A stretch of DNA of 64,000 nt from Acridotheres tristis (Eukaryota; Chordata; Aves; Passeriformes; Sturnidae), in contig CM072887.1 of NCBI GenBank assembly GCA_037013685.1, forward strand, positions 47,295,154-47,359,153. Direction: 5' to 3'. The notes beneath the pieces are model-generated. The model was given only the letters and a program-made list of their open reading frames with translations. It did not search any database and was not told the DNA's origin. The translations under genes were made by a program, and so were the position numbers. Within the stretch, counting starts at the first letter, position 1; every line of letters begins with the position of its first letter. This document shows, piece by piece, positions 14,101-26,590 of the stretch.

Positions 14101-15025
14101 GCTGGTCAGACATGGAAGCTTGTAAAATTCACTTTCTCATTTCATAGATGTCTTTTCTGACAGGACCCCACTGGAAAACCCTGCACACATTCTCCTGTCT
14201 GCATGCATGGATGGAAACTCAGAGCTCAGCATAAAAAGTAACAGTGTGGCAAGTGGAATAATTTCATAGGAAAAAAAAAATCAGTGTTGCCACTTGCTAT
14301 GATCATAGATGGCAGAATCAGGCCCAGAGTTACTCATGAACATCTCTGTAGCTGACTGCTCAGCTGCTTTCTTCTGGGAGTATATTTTTTAAAGAATTCT
14401 TTATTTCACCAGCCTGATGTGAAGAAAAACCCAATTACCTTGTTGTGAAGGAGGAGAGCTATTATCTGGCAATAAGGAACACTACCAAAGATATTCAGTG
14501 TCTGCGTAACACACGCCTTAAACAGAAGATGCCATGTAAAGAAAATTGAGACTGTCCAATATTCACAAGTCAGCAACTGACAAGGTGACTTTCCTCCTTA
14601 GGCATATGCATTGTCAGTCAATCCCAGCAGTCAGCAATGTCATCAAAAGGGTGCTGATCATTATTGCTAATGAGTATTGTCACAAACGTGAGAAACAAAA
14701 GGCTATTTTTGCATTTACTCGTTTAGCTAATTCACTAGAATTACACACTTGCATTGAAGGGTGAGAGAACCTTCTTTAGCTGTCAACCAGGAATTTTTTA
14801 GAGAAGCATAGTTTTACCTGTATTATAAGTCCTAGCAATATTAGGAAAACAATCCCATGGCTACAGACAAGCCTCTATGTCACTACTAACAAGAGAAGGC
14901 TGAAAGGCTGCATACTGTCACTCTTTAACCTGAGGCCTGCTGACAACTGACTGATCTCAAAACCAGAAGAATCAAGTTCACTAAATTTTCTCAGCCGAAA
15001 GGAAAACCAACAGGTGATGACATAC

Positions 15026-15165
15026 CATCATAGAATGGCTTGGGTAATAAGGGACCTTAAAAGTCATCTAGTTCCAGCCCCCCTGCCATGGGCAGGAACA
15101 CCTTCCACTAGATTAGGTTCCTCGAAGCCACATCCAGCCTGTCTTGGAACACTTCCAACTCTAAT
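15026..15165 (-). mobile_element. CR1 LINE fragment, 3' UTR end, antisense
   Basis: It begins CCATCATAGAATGGCTTGGG, the reverse complement of the CR1 3' end. AAGGGACCTTAAAAGTCATC and CCTGCCATGGGCAGGAACACC follow, which are diagnostic CR1 3' UTR segments. It then runs on to CATCCAGCCTGTCTTGGAAC. It is truncated at its own 5' side within the UTR, as is usual for CR1. Confidence 0.92.
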
Positions 15166-16096
15166 GTCCTACAGGAAGTGCTATTTCCTGAGATAAATTG
15201 AGATATGAAGTTTAAAAAGTTTTAAAATAATGCCAATGCCACTTCCTGCAAGTGATTCGTCACATTTCTTTGTAAAATCTCTTGTCAGGTTCTGCTTCGT
15301 GACGTGGCATACAACATTTTTCACTTCCCATTCATAATTACTGAAGGCTCACAGTAACAGTAGCACATTAGTTATTACATTTCACACAAACAAAAAGTGT
15401 TAGTAAGGGCTTGAAACTTTCATTTAGTCAGTCAGGAATAATTTTTTTTTTGAATGAACGGCACTATAAAGAACCTAAAGTTGGTAAATGATAGTTCGCT
15501 ATGTTTCAAATTATCATCATTCACTTTGTGAATATTCAAAGTTTTTGCACTGTTCATTAAAAAATGTAGATTATAACCTTGTGGACCATGATGGATTGTA
15601 TTTTGCAAATATGTATTTACAAAGGTTTTAATTATCATAGGCGGTGCATATATTTGCATTCAATTTGCATAATATAATTTCACTGCCTATCATACAGGCA
15701 GTGTCTTGGAGAGTCTTTACTGTGAAGATTCTTGATTCCTTGGCAGTTGTAAATGTAGTTGCTGCTTTTATGCTGGAAAGGTTTCACCATTCTCAAGGGT
15801 GCACAATGGTGCATATCTTGGAAAATCAGCAACCATACATGTATTCTCTAAGGCAATGGCTAATTTTTCAAAAGGAATACACATGCTTTCACCACAGACT
15901 GACAAGCGGATTAAATCCTTGCTCTGCATGTTTGAAATTCATAACACGAGGCATCATAAAAGCACAGCATCTTTTCCAAATGGACGCATGTGTGTAAAGA
16001 AGAATATCTAATTTTAAACAAACACACCCAAATATGAAACTTTAATCTTAGCATTGTGCCTCGTCTAAGGTGCTCCTGGACTCCAATGTCACAGAA
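15166..16096 (-). other. Intron segment between two CR1 fragments
   Basis: This is non-repetitive intron containing the octamer cluster. Frames at 15644-15997 (+), 15799-16011 (+) and 15911-16186 (-) overlap in different frames and strands, without recognisable domains or splice support. Confidence 0.6.
15600..15670. promoter_or_regulatory. Cluster of octamer (POU-type) motifs
   Basis: ATTTGCAT occurs at 15652-15659 and again at 15663-15670, 11 bases apart start to start. A near match (TTTGCAAAT) lies near 15602-15610. ATTTGCAT is the canonical octamer bound by POU factors. The clustering is seen directly; regulatory activity is inference. Confidence 0.3.
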
Positions 16097-16350
16097 ATAC
16101 AGAATCATAAAATAAGCTGAATTGGAAGGGACCCACAAGGTTCGAAGTCCAGCTCCTGGCCTGGCACAGGACACCCCAAGAGCCACAGCACACGCCTGAG
16201 AGCATTGTCCAAATGCTCCCTGAGCTCTGTCAGGCTTGGTGCTGTGACCACTTCCCTGAGGAGCAGTTCCAGTGCCCAGCTACCCTCTGGGGGAAGAGCC
16301 TTTTCCTGATACCCAAACTAAACCTCTCCTGACACAACTTCAGCCACATG
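16097..16350 (-). mobile_element. CR1 LINE fragment, 3' end, antisense
   Basis: It starts with AGAATCATAAAATAAGCTGA and GGAAGGGACCCACAAGG. It then contains TGTCCAAATGCTCCCTGAGC, GCTTGGTGCTGTGACCACTT, GAGCCTTTTCCTGATACCCA and CTGACACAACTTCAGCCACA. The same string order is seen in the larger copies at 34757-35010 and 56701-56960, so all three belong to one CR1 subgroup. Confidence 0.93.
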
Positions 16351-19300
16351 CAGTCAAATCCAAGTTTTCTACCATTTTATTTACACACATAAATCTGAAA
16401 ACAGGGACGTTTAACCTGGCATCTCTGTACCAGTTCCAGGGGATTTTTTGTATCCTTTTTCTGCTGCTTTACTTTGATATATGTGCAAGAAGAATCTGCC
16501 AAAAAAATGGATATGGATAGTAAAGATATGGTCATTCCTGCTATAAAGAGCCCAACTGTAATCCCTTTACAGAAAGGATAATTAGAAAGAAATATTTCAG
16601 CTGGTTCTTCCAATCTATCTGCAAGTTAGAGACTGAGATCTTTTCTGTGCAACCATGTAAAGGGGAATAGAATCATTCCTACCTGTGCTCCAGCCAGCTA
16701 CAGCCTTGGGGATGGATCTGAAGGACTGGAAAGAAAGATAACATATGGAGGGGAGAAGTCTAGAAGTACATGGAAAGTTAGGTATATAAATACAGGAAAG
16801 AGATCAGGTAAACACAAGTCCCTCATTGCTCCATGTCACTCCACCAGATCTTGCTGGATGCTTGGATATTAACTTTTTGCACTTATGAAAAGAATAAAGC
16901 AAAGATGTGTTCCCTAACCACAACCAGAAAAAGTGGAAGCATAGCTCCTTTCTTCCCTCCTTGCTTTGTTTTTTGAGGTCCTGTGAAGGGACAGGAAAAT
17001 AGAGAAACATCTTAGAATCCCATTTCCATTTACATACAAACAACACTTTCAAAAATAGCATGAATTGCAGCCTTTAGATTTCTCCATGTTTGCTTACTTT
17101 CACAGGGTAATCCAAAGTTTCTCTTTAGGGTTTATATTTTTAGCTGATTCCCTCAAGCCACCACTTAAACATCTCATCTTACAAGAGTTAAGAGAAATAC
17201 ACAGAATTTATAGCCCTTTTCTCAATATAAATCAAATTTCAAATATGAAGACCTAAAGAGGACATCCCATATCTTAGATTAGCTTGCCATTACTGGTTTA
17301 CATATGAACTATTTTTCTTACCCTCACAAGGTTTCTGGAAGGCCTTTTCCAGACTCATGCTTGAAAATTGAGCCTTTACACACATATGTGTTTAGGAACT
17401 GCTTTTTGCTTTGCTAGCCCTTTAATGAAGCTGCAATGAGTCTGCAGAGGAACTGTGTGAACAGCTGTAGGTAAGAGCCCATTATCTATTCCATACCAAT
17501 GCATACTAAAATGGGCTTTGAAAATCCGAATGAATAAAATGAAGAACAAAAGAAGTAGTATAATTGAACCCATGATAAAATCACAAAACTAATTAAGATA
17601 TTAATCAGTTATCATGTATTAGAATATCTCCATAAATGACTGTTTCTACCAAATCTATTTTAAATTTGTCCTTATCTACCATTCTCTCTTTTTCATGTTC
17701 TGTGCATAACTAAACATACAGATTACTATGAATGTTTATGAATAGTATCATTTCCACTCAAATATTTATAAGTCATTTGCTTGAAATAACATATTGATAT
17801 GGGAAATATAAAATTCATATTATGCTAGTGAATCTCCTAAGCACCTAAATCATTCCAGTGAGAGAAACAAGTAATGCTTTAAGGCTTGAATAAATAAACA
17901 CAGAATAAATAAAATTATTAAACTTCAATAACCTACTAGTATAGTATTGTATTGTGTCAGTAAAGAAAAGTTCACGAACTGCTAGGAAACCAAGAAACCA
18001 ATGAACAGTTTGAATAATGAATTCACCTGAAAATTAGCCAATCTTTTAATGAACAACTGCTGAACATTAAACAAGTATAATACCTTGATTTTTTTAATAA
18101 TCCACTTTGTTCAGACAATTCTACTATACTTGACCTGAAGCATATGTTAGAGAGCATTTAAAAATGTATAAAAATATTATTTATTGGTTTACCCTTCTGC
18201 AATTATGATGGTTTAAAGTTGTGTCTACTCCTGTAGTTATACACTTAAGAAATGAGAAATTTAAGCACAGTCCTATGCTTGTCTAATCCAAATTTAGTTC
18301 AACACCATCTAGCTAACCTCTACACCTTAGAGTTCCTGCTGCAGCAAGCAGAGCTAGACAGTAACAGCCAAGACAATAACAGCCTTTTAGGCATTTAGGT
18401 CTCAGGTGTCCAGTCCATATTAAAACCTAAAAGGTCCTGAATATAACTGGAAATTATCAGATACCTTTCTCAGAGGAACCACTGAAATGTGCCATCTTGT
18501 TTAAATGTACTTATTAAAGACTAGATCGTGAGTTTATAATTCAGGTTGTTCAAGTGTTACTCTTTCCAGGTGTCATGCTGGCATCACTGAAAGCTAGGAT
18601 GGCAGATACTCACTGACCTAAGGAAAGGTTCACACTGGCTCCTGCTAGCATGCAGAACAATGTTATTGTATCCCACAGCAACCTCACTTCGTAGCCGGTG
18701 GGACATGGAACAGCCATAGTGAGGTGCATACTTAAATGCTGAGTTCGCATGCAGCAATACATTCCTACCTCCTGACTGTCTTGGGATCTGAAAAAGCAGC
18801 TATTAGAGCCTTTTTCTTTTAAAGACAATGATTAATATGCAGACTTACTGAAGTGTAAACATAAGTGAAGATTTACTAAAAGTGATAGGTTTCATTTGAA
18901 GTTATGCTAATCAGAAATGTATATCGAAAATTATATGAAAAAATATTAAACCCACTTATTGGTTATAAACATTAATAAAAATTGTGAACAGATGTACGTT
19001 TAGAAAGAGTAGAATGATTTGCCAAAATGTTGCTCAGACTAATGCATTCTTACAGGTACTTGAGACATACTTAAAATGGCAGTAGAAGAGTCTCATATAC
19101 TTTTTATCGTGTCAAGCCAAACTGAAATTAAGTAAATGTACATCGGGTAAACTACTGACATTTCATTAGACCAAATAAAATACGAAAATGCATCAAAGTC
19201 ACAACGAGAAGGCCTCCATTCTTCAAAGTGCCTAATTTACCAAATGATCAAATTAATGCACAATATAATCAGATTCATTTCAAAATGGATACAACAAATA

Positions 19301-19527
19301 TTTATCCCTGTTAGTTCTGCACTGGAGATTGAGAAGGCATCTTTTTTCCAACTATATCCCAATTGTACATGAATTTGAAGATTTCTTCCAGGCAATATGT
19401 TTGGATATCTTCTCTGATATCAGATATTTTCCTGATGGAAACTTGTCTTTATGACCATCTGTCCCAAAAAGAGATGGAGACTTTGCTTCTGATGTAGAAG
19501 CTGTGTTTGTACCCTTTATTTATGCAG
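16351..19527 (-). other. Intron segment, non-coding
   Basis: This is AT-rich intron, especially 17580-18200. Short frames at 16377-16613 (-), 16804-17061 (-), 17376-17573 (-) and 18610-18828 (-) have no recognised domain. The first overlaps the end of the CR1 copy only marginally. Nothing else is recognisable. Confidence 0.6.
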
Positions 19528-19575
19528 TCATGGAATAATTTAGGTTGGAAGAGATCCCTGGAGATCTTATAGCTT
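19528..19575 (-). mobile_element. Short CR1 3' end remnant, antisense
   Basis: TCATGGAATAATTTAGGTTGG followed by AAGAGATCCCTGGAGATC matches the reverse complement of the last ~45 bases of CR1 with a few substitutions. Only the extreme 3' end remains, consistent with strong 5' truncation. Confidence 0.72.
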
Positions 19576-20655
19576 AGGAAGATATACAGTCAATGCAATC
19601 TCCCTTTAAGTAATTTGTCTCATTCCTATCATTTTCTTTGGATCATTAGAGTCATGTAACTTGGGAGACAACAAATCTGCTACTATAAATTAAGTTTTAC
19701 ACTTTTACTTAGGAAGGTAAAACTTCTTTTATATTTCATTAATCTATTGACCCCAGAGCAATCAAAGTGTTCCTAGGATCAAATTCTATTAATTAGTGAT
19801 GATGTTACAACTTACTAATGGAAAACTGGAGCAAGCAATTTAATAATAGGACCTGATTTTGTCTGGCTTTTGAATAAAGGCACAACTGTGAAAAATTAAC
19901 TTGACTTTCCTCCTACAAGAGATAGTAAGAGAGAACTCTTTCCTTTTCCTTCCATGAATTCTAAGGAAGAAGAATGTGCGTGGACCAACAGAAAACACAT
20001 ATTTGTCAATTGCTTCATGCAGTATTGGGATATGCAAAGAAAATCTGAAACACAATGTGCAGAAACTTGTCTTGAGTAAAAACGCTGCATTTATGGACAA
20101 GGAAATGTATAAGAGTAAAAGCGAAATGGAGTCAACTAAAGCCTGCTGTCAGGATGCTGCTTGGGTGTTTTCAGCTTTTTGAATGATTTTTAAAGTCTCT
20201 TAAATAGAGATGGGAAATGCTGCCTTCTTAAAGCTTCTGTCCCACAAGTACAACTGCTGTAGTCATCAGAAACATGCAGCATGTCCAGGCAGAAGAGAGA
20301 ATGACCCTCGTGACAACAAATTGGACCACTGCACTTCCCTGAAGGTAAGAAAGAAAAGGAAATTCAAAACCATGGAGAAGGTGGCAAGTCCCCAGTGCTG
20401 TTATTTCCTTTTACTCTGTGGCTGCTTGCAAAAGGTTTAGAATCAACCTCAAAGAAACCACTCACAGAAATCTACCTCTATCAACAAGCTCTGAAAGCAA
20501 ATTTTTAAATCCATGTTTATACATGAAAATCAGAGAAAAAACAGTTACTTCTAGGGAAGCATTCAAAGTAAAAAATACTTGCTTATGTTCATCCATTGAA
20601 ATGCCAACAAAACCTACAGAGTTTAAGTCACATGCAAGTTAAAAGAAAAGAAACC

Positions 20656-20672
20656 AAAAAAAAAAAAAAAAA
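20656..20672 (+). repeat. A17 homopolymer within an A-rich stretch
   Basis: Seventeen consecutive A lie in an A/C/G-rich stretch (about 20641-20735) in which T is nearly absent. This could be the tail of an unrecognised retrocopy, but no parental sequence was recognised upstream of it. Slippage-prone. Confidence 0.6.
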
Positions 20673-22407
20673 CCAAACAGAACAACAAGAAGACAAACAA
20701 ACCTGTAAACAGAAAAAGGTGAGGAGAAAAAGGAAAATAGCCTTTTCAGTAAAAATATTCCTGTGGGACAAATGTAAGAACAGCGGTCTGAAAATTTGAA
20801 TACAAGGACTGTTCCTCACAAAAATGTAGAAGGGATAAAGGAAGAAAAATTGATGGAAGTGGAGAGAGACAGATAATGAGCTCTAGATTTTCTGTGTTAT
20901 GTCCTGAGAGCTGTAAGTAAAGGAAGATTGCACAGTTGGTACTACCTCAGAAGAAACCTGGGATGTGATTAAAAGCCAAACAGGCAGAGTGCTTTCATCT
21001 GCTTTCTGCTGTATCAGGAAGGACAAATGTTTGAGTTTTCCAAGTCTTCTTTAACCTTCTACTGTGGCCACCTGTGCTTAGTCCTATACCTTCCTCTCTA
21101 CTTGATTTCTGGTGCATTAAAACTCCATTCCAGTGAGAACTAAAGCGTGGGGAATTTTAATGTGCCCAGTCAGGAGGAATGGACACAAAGAACAGTCTTA
21201 AAGAAGCCTGAGCCTTGAGGGACCAGCAATTGAACATGGAACAAATTACAAATAATTATCACTCGAGAATACCATGGGGTTGATTCTGGATCCTCTAACT
21301 GTGGTCTGATAACACCCACTTATATGAGGGATATAAAAGGAAATAAATGAGATTGCTCAGGATTAGTAAACTTCAGTCAGTTGGAGGAATGAAGGAATAT
21401 GAGGGTAATATCAAGGTCACTTCAATCATGGTGTTTTTCAGAAAGTCCGTGGCAAGCAGAGAACACAGCAGTTGGGAAAGAATGCAGATCTGTCAGTATT
21501 TTGAGGGTTTTAAAGAAGAGTGTATAAATACAGATATATAAAACCATTGGCAAAAAATTATTTTCCAAGCAAATTGAAAGAGAAAAGGGAGAGAAGGAAA
21601 GGAAAAGTAGTAAATTCCTACATGATAGTCAATGTAATTTGAAATATAAATACTTCATAACCTATCCAATACATATTAATCATATTTCCAGTTGTAGGAA
21701 AGGAAAAATATTTAGCCTAATGTCCCATTTGACAAAATTTAGGAAATTATACTAATGGAAAGAAAAAACAGATACAGGATCTTTATGAAATAATATGTTA
21801 TGTTTTTATTTGAGAGGGAATAAAAATAAAACTATGCACAAAATTAACCATTACTTAAAATCTAAAATGTTTTACTAATTAGGGTAATATTAAAAAAAAT
21901 GTGTGCAGTGAACTTCTCTCTGCAGATGTTATTGGGGGAAGAAGGAGGAGATGGAAGAGCTGTGCAGATGTCAAACTTATGTATCATCTGTGTAGCAACC
22001 ACAGATAAAAGCTAAAAGGGAATTTACATGAATGGCAACGAACTCTATTTGACAATCAGTTTTCACCTGTCCTGTCTTTGTTGTGTTATAGGGCCATGCA
22101 CTCTGTCCTGGACAGTGACCCCCACTACGGCCAAGCAATCCTTTGCTACCCCACCCTTTTCTCTTTCTCATCTGCTTGTCTGTTATTTCCTCAGTTATTC
22201 TTCCTTTCTACACTACACAACCTTCACCTTTCACACTGTCTAGATAATGGGGGTTCGTTCCATGAAAGCCTCTAGATATTGCCATGATTTAAGTGCTGGA
22301 GGAACATTAAACTTCTCAGCCACTATTTCGTGCATGAGAGGCAGTATCTCTGCATGGACAGCCAGTGACTGCACACTGAAAACTACATTTTAATCCCTAC
22401 TTAAATA

Positions 22408-22421
22408 CTACTACGTAGTAG
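22408..22421. repeat. Perfect 14-base palindrome
   Basis: CTACTACGTAGTAG is its own reverse complement across all 14 bases, with a central ACGT. It is embedded in ordinary AT-rich intron. Confidence 0.8.
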
Positions 22422-23381
22422 GATGCTGCATCAGTTAAAAAGAATTAGCTGTGAAAGACTGGCGTTGTATTAGTGGGAACGACACAGTTTTGGTAGAGGA
22501 AAAGCAGAATTATCCCTGGAAATCTGACTAAGTACAAAAAATAAAATGACTAAGAAAATGTTATATATTTCCATCAGCATCAAGTTGAACATCAAGCACC
22601 AACTGTGCTACAAGACACATAAAAATCAATAAAATATAATTGCATATTTGTATTCTGAATAAAAATTTTAAAAAACAAATATTTTTAACAAAATTAGAGC
22701 TTGAGTCAGTATTTGTCACGGAGCTTCTTGAACTGTCTAAAATGTAAGTGGTAGAACAAAATAAATGAATACAGTTATGACTTTGAAACTATATTTTTGC
22801 ACAGAAAAAAGAAGGGAAACAGAAACCATATCTTGATGATAGAAGTAAAATATCACTCCCCAAAAAAGATACCATTCTGTCTTATTCTAGTCGTATATGT
22901 GTTATATATTTTATGTGTGCCATACAATTCTGCCTGCCAGGAAAACAGGAAGGTAATAAACAATGCTGGGGGAAAAAAATAATGGAATTAACAGACAATG
23001 AAAGTGGTATTCACTAGCTCAGTTTTTTCTACCTTGTTGGGGAAGTCTCTACCTTAGGACTCAAAAGCTGTGGACATCAATGAATTCCAGCTTAGCACTG
23101 TGTCGTCTAATATCCAAAGAGAGCAGAGGAATGACTTTGTTATGTGCCTGTCTAATCAATGTACAGAAATAGCAAGGATTATTTTTCAGGGCAGGTTTGA
23201 CAGAGAAGTGTGTGATGGGAATTGGTTTAATAAGACAATCTTTTAAAAGACTATGTTCAGGAAATCCTTAGAGAAGCTCATACCAGTATTCATTTGACAG
23301 TCTTCTCTGAAAAAAATATTTTTTTCTCTTTAAAGAAAATAAAAGTCATGAAGCTCAGTAAGGACAGATTCTAGTTGCTTC

Positions 23382-23403
23382 TTTTTTTTTTTTTTTTTTT
23401 TTT
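23382..23403 (+). repeat. T22 homopolymer
   Basis: Twenty-two consecutive T follow GCTTC. On the GRM1 sense strand this is A22. There is no recognisable retrotransposon body beside it. The length is liable to slippage and base-calling error. Confidence 0.85.
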
Positions 23404-26400
23404 GTGAAATCACAAGATCACAAGTCTAATTTACCAGGCCTGGAGTTTTTTGTTATATTGAAACAGAAGCTCATTTAAAGCCAATGAGCCCATTCAACAA
23501 TAATGGAAATAGATACTGCTGCTCCATTCTCCACTCTTACACCACCTTTACCACATGCCATCTCATCACCATAAACCAACAAACATTAGCCCACATTGGT
23601 CATCAGCTACGTTGCAAAGAACTTTCTGTTTTCTCATTTATAAAGAGAAGAAACAATACCAAGAAAAATTATCTCTTTTTACTGCCTCAGAAAAAGAGGT
23701 GAGGAAATCTGCCTATCATACAACAGTCGTTTATTCTGTCCCAACTAAAACACAGTACCCAAAACCAAGTTGCTTCATCTTCAAAAGTGTTGCAGTGTTG
23801 AAGCATTTATTATTGATTGTTCACTTCTTCTTCAAGTAGGTTGTCCCTGTGATCTTTACATTACCAATAAACCAAATACCTGCTGATCACAGGCTATACA
23901 ATTATAAGATATGTTAAAATTAAGATATATTACAATACGAAGTATTTTCAGAGACTTTTTAGGGCTTTCATTGCTTGCGTATTTCATTCACTGAGGGGTC
24001 CTTTGAAATGGTAAGAGTTAAGCAATTGCTTTATATTGAATAAAAATAAAGATTCTTGTATTGATGCATGCCTTCAGTAACTAAAATAGAACAGTAATAC
24101 AAAAGAATGAAAAAAAAAAAATCAGGCTACTCTGTCCCACCCCTCCAAGAACAGTGAAGCATATTTAGATATTTAGTACATGTAACACTAGGGCTAGGAG
24201 AAACCACGGTGATTCATTCCACAGTTTGCTCAAGGTAATTTCCCAGAAAATCTATCCACAAATACCAGAAAATATTCATGCAAGATATACCTACTGCACA
24301 GTACTCCACTGACAATATAAAGTCATTCAAAACCCGTCTTAACTTTGTATCTTTATAGTACAAAGCTTCTTGAGTTCTTAGACTGGTCTACAGGCTCATG
24401 ACACTTTTGTAGCCCAGAAAGACGGACACCAGCTACTCCTCAGTGTGACACTAAATCCCTAATTATTCAACTTTGTAATGTCAGCTCTATTGGGGAGTGA
24501 ATCTGAAACAGCCACTGCTATCCTGGCATTACAGAAAGAAAACAGCTTACAACATCCAGAGAATGTATGAGATAATTATGGGTATAATGTCTGAGTTAAA
24601 AAAAAAGAGTAAATCTATTTATTTTCCCACGTTGAAAAGAAAACAAAGAGTTTATTTTCTCTTGATTCAAAAACTCTTTGGAACTGAGAGTGCATCTCAG
24701 ATCTGATATCTAAAATACGATATAAGAAAATAAAAGGAGATGATAATAGTATTAGTGATTGAGTTTACATTTCAGACTACTGGGACTTGCTCTGCTGTAT
24801 GACGGAAAGTTTATGCTGAAAATTTGCTTCTAGTTTCAAACTTCATATCTACATAAAAATACTCCCAGAATTCTTTACATCCCCCTCTTTTACCTGTACT
24901 GGTCAAAATTTTATACATATAACAATCTTCTTCAGTATGCTTTTACACTAATTTCTTTACATGCAAAACATAAATTTGAATCTTTCTTCTGCCTGTTTAC
25001 ATCCTTGACATTATTTGCCTCTTTGTTCATTTCCATATTTGATTTCTTTCTCTTTTATCAGCAGCTATATGTTCGAAGTCCTTCAATACTTTTGATATGT
25101 GCCTCATCTTCCTTTGTCTTGAGAAAGATTTCAGCAGCAGCTAGTTTAGTCATTTTAAGCTCATTTTTTCCTATCTTTATTCATGAGTTTACTTCCTTCC
25201 TGCTGGTTATTTTTTTCTCATTGTAATTGTATAAGCCTCTCCAATTTTTCTTAACAAACCAGCTATCTCCTTTTATATATGTTGTAATTTCTTTTCTTCA
25301 CATATGGTTCTTGTTTGGCTTACTATTATATCCTTCCACTTGGCAGAAAACAGGACTGCTCAAATAGCCAGCCTGAAAAAATCATATTCTTCTTTATGCA
25401 CAGAACCTTATTGATATACATTTCTTATATACATTTTGAAAAAGTGTTCTTGTAATTTCTACTGCAAGTTCCAAGAAGAAAAAGAAAAAAATATCTGTCT
25501 TTGGAATTTCAGTATGCAATTTGAAATAATGTGAATGAGAAGCAGTGCTTCTAATGTATATCTGACTTAATCTTCAGGCATATATGTGTATTACTTACTA
25601 CTTGAGGGGATATGAATCCTGAGCATACAACAGTTGCAAAAGCATTGCTTGCTTTTAGCCTTTAGATAATGAATATATTTTCATATTGCTATTTCTCTAT
25701 AGGGTTATGTATGTGTTTTAACACCTATTCCTATACACATGTACTTAATGAAAAATATCAAAAACTGTAGTTACCTGTTTACCATAGTAATTTCTTTCTT
25801 TACAGATCCTCTATTCCCCAGCTACACAGAGATCTCACTACTCAGCTCAGCTTTGCTCCTGTTAGCTTTCCCAATACCTGTCTTGGACTTGGCAGGAAAA
25901 TCTCCATGCCTTGACAAGTGCCAGCACACATGCTGCCATGCCTCTCTTGGGTACAAATGGATTTGCCCTCATATGGCAGATGGAAAGAGGAACTACAGGA
26001 CATTACTTCTGGTAGTGCATCTCCAACAGACAATATGCCACAGCCAAAGTTGCAGACTTTAACCCACTCAGTTCCCATCTCTGTCAACTCAAAATATACA
26101 TTAAACTCTCACCATGAATGCAGAAATGCCTGGGTTCATAGGGGAATGGGTAGAGGAAGATGAAAAAGATTTGAACATTTGCATCTTAGAACTTTTGCAT
26201 ACCTGGTTGAAGAGGTCTTGCACATGGGAACTGGAAGAACACTACCTTAAATGCCTGGGGTTTGTGAATCCAGGTCTTTGCTAGTGTTAATGGCCTCAAA
26301 AAATGATTTGTAATATTTCCGCTTCAGAACTTCAATCAAAGAGATGAAAAGAACCCATTAGGATAGTGTTGTGCTCAGGAGGAAGACCAAACCCTCTCAC

Positions 26401-26590
26401 TCACAGTCCATTTCTGTTTCCTGAGAGACAGAAAGCAAGCTGTGGGGTTTGTGGAGTTGTTGGCTACTTGGCCTTTTGCACAGCACTTAGGCAGTGCAAC
26501 TGAAAGATTAAGAGAAACTGAGAGGTCAGAGAGTAGTGGCAAGGGAGACAATCATGGGCAAAGTGATCATCCAAATAAAGTCCATTCTTG

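Larger units (their letters stand above)
8943..15025 (-). other. GRM1 upstream intron, first segment, non-coding
   Basis: This is intron immediately upstream of the exon in transcript sense. It contains the polypyrimidine tract near 9.5 kb, a T14 run at 11202-11215 and a small tandem duplication at 11085-11114. Open frames such as 12255-12587 (-), 12478-12750 (+) and 13518-13874 (+) overlap one another on opposite strands or in different frames and show no domain, which suggests chance. Confidence 0.65.
19576..26590 (-). other. Intron segment, non-coding
   Basis: This is a long unique-looking intron stretch holding the A17 and T22 tracts and the 14-base palindrome. Frames at 20210-20440 (+), 22028-22243 (+), 23555-23839 (+) and 25739-26062 (+) are short, low in complexity, and without domain or splice support. 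Confidence 0.6.

Noticed and set aside
18200..18240. LTR-like start (TGATGGTTTAAAG)
   Set aside because: No paired LTR, no CA end, no primer-binding site or polyadenylation pattern could be traced.
20641..20735. Poly-A tail of a processed pseudogene
   Set aside because: No recognisable parental coding sequence upstream and no target-site duplication visible.
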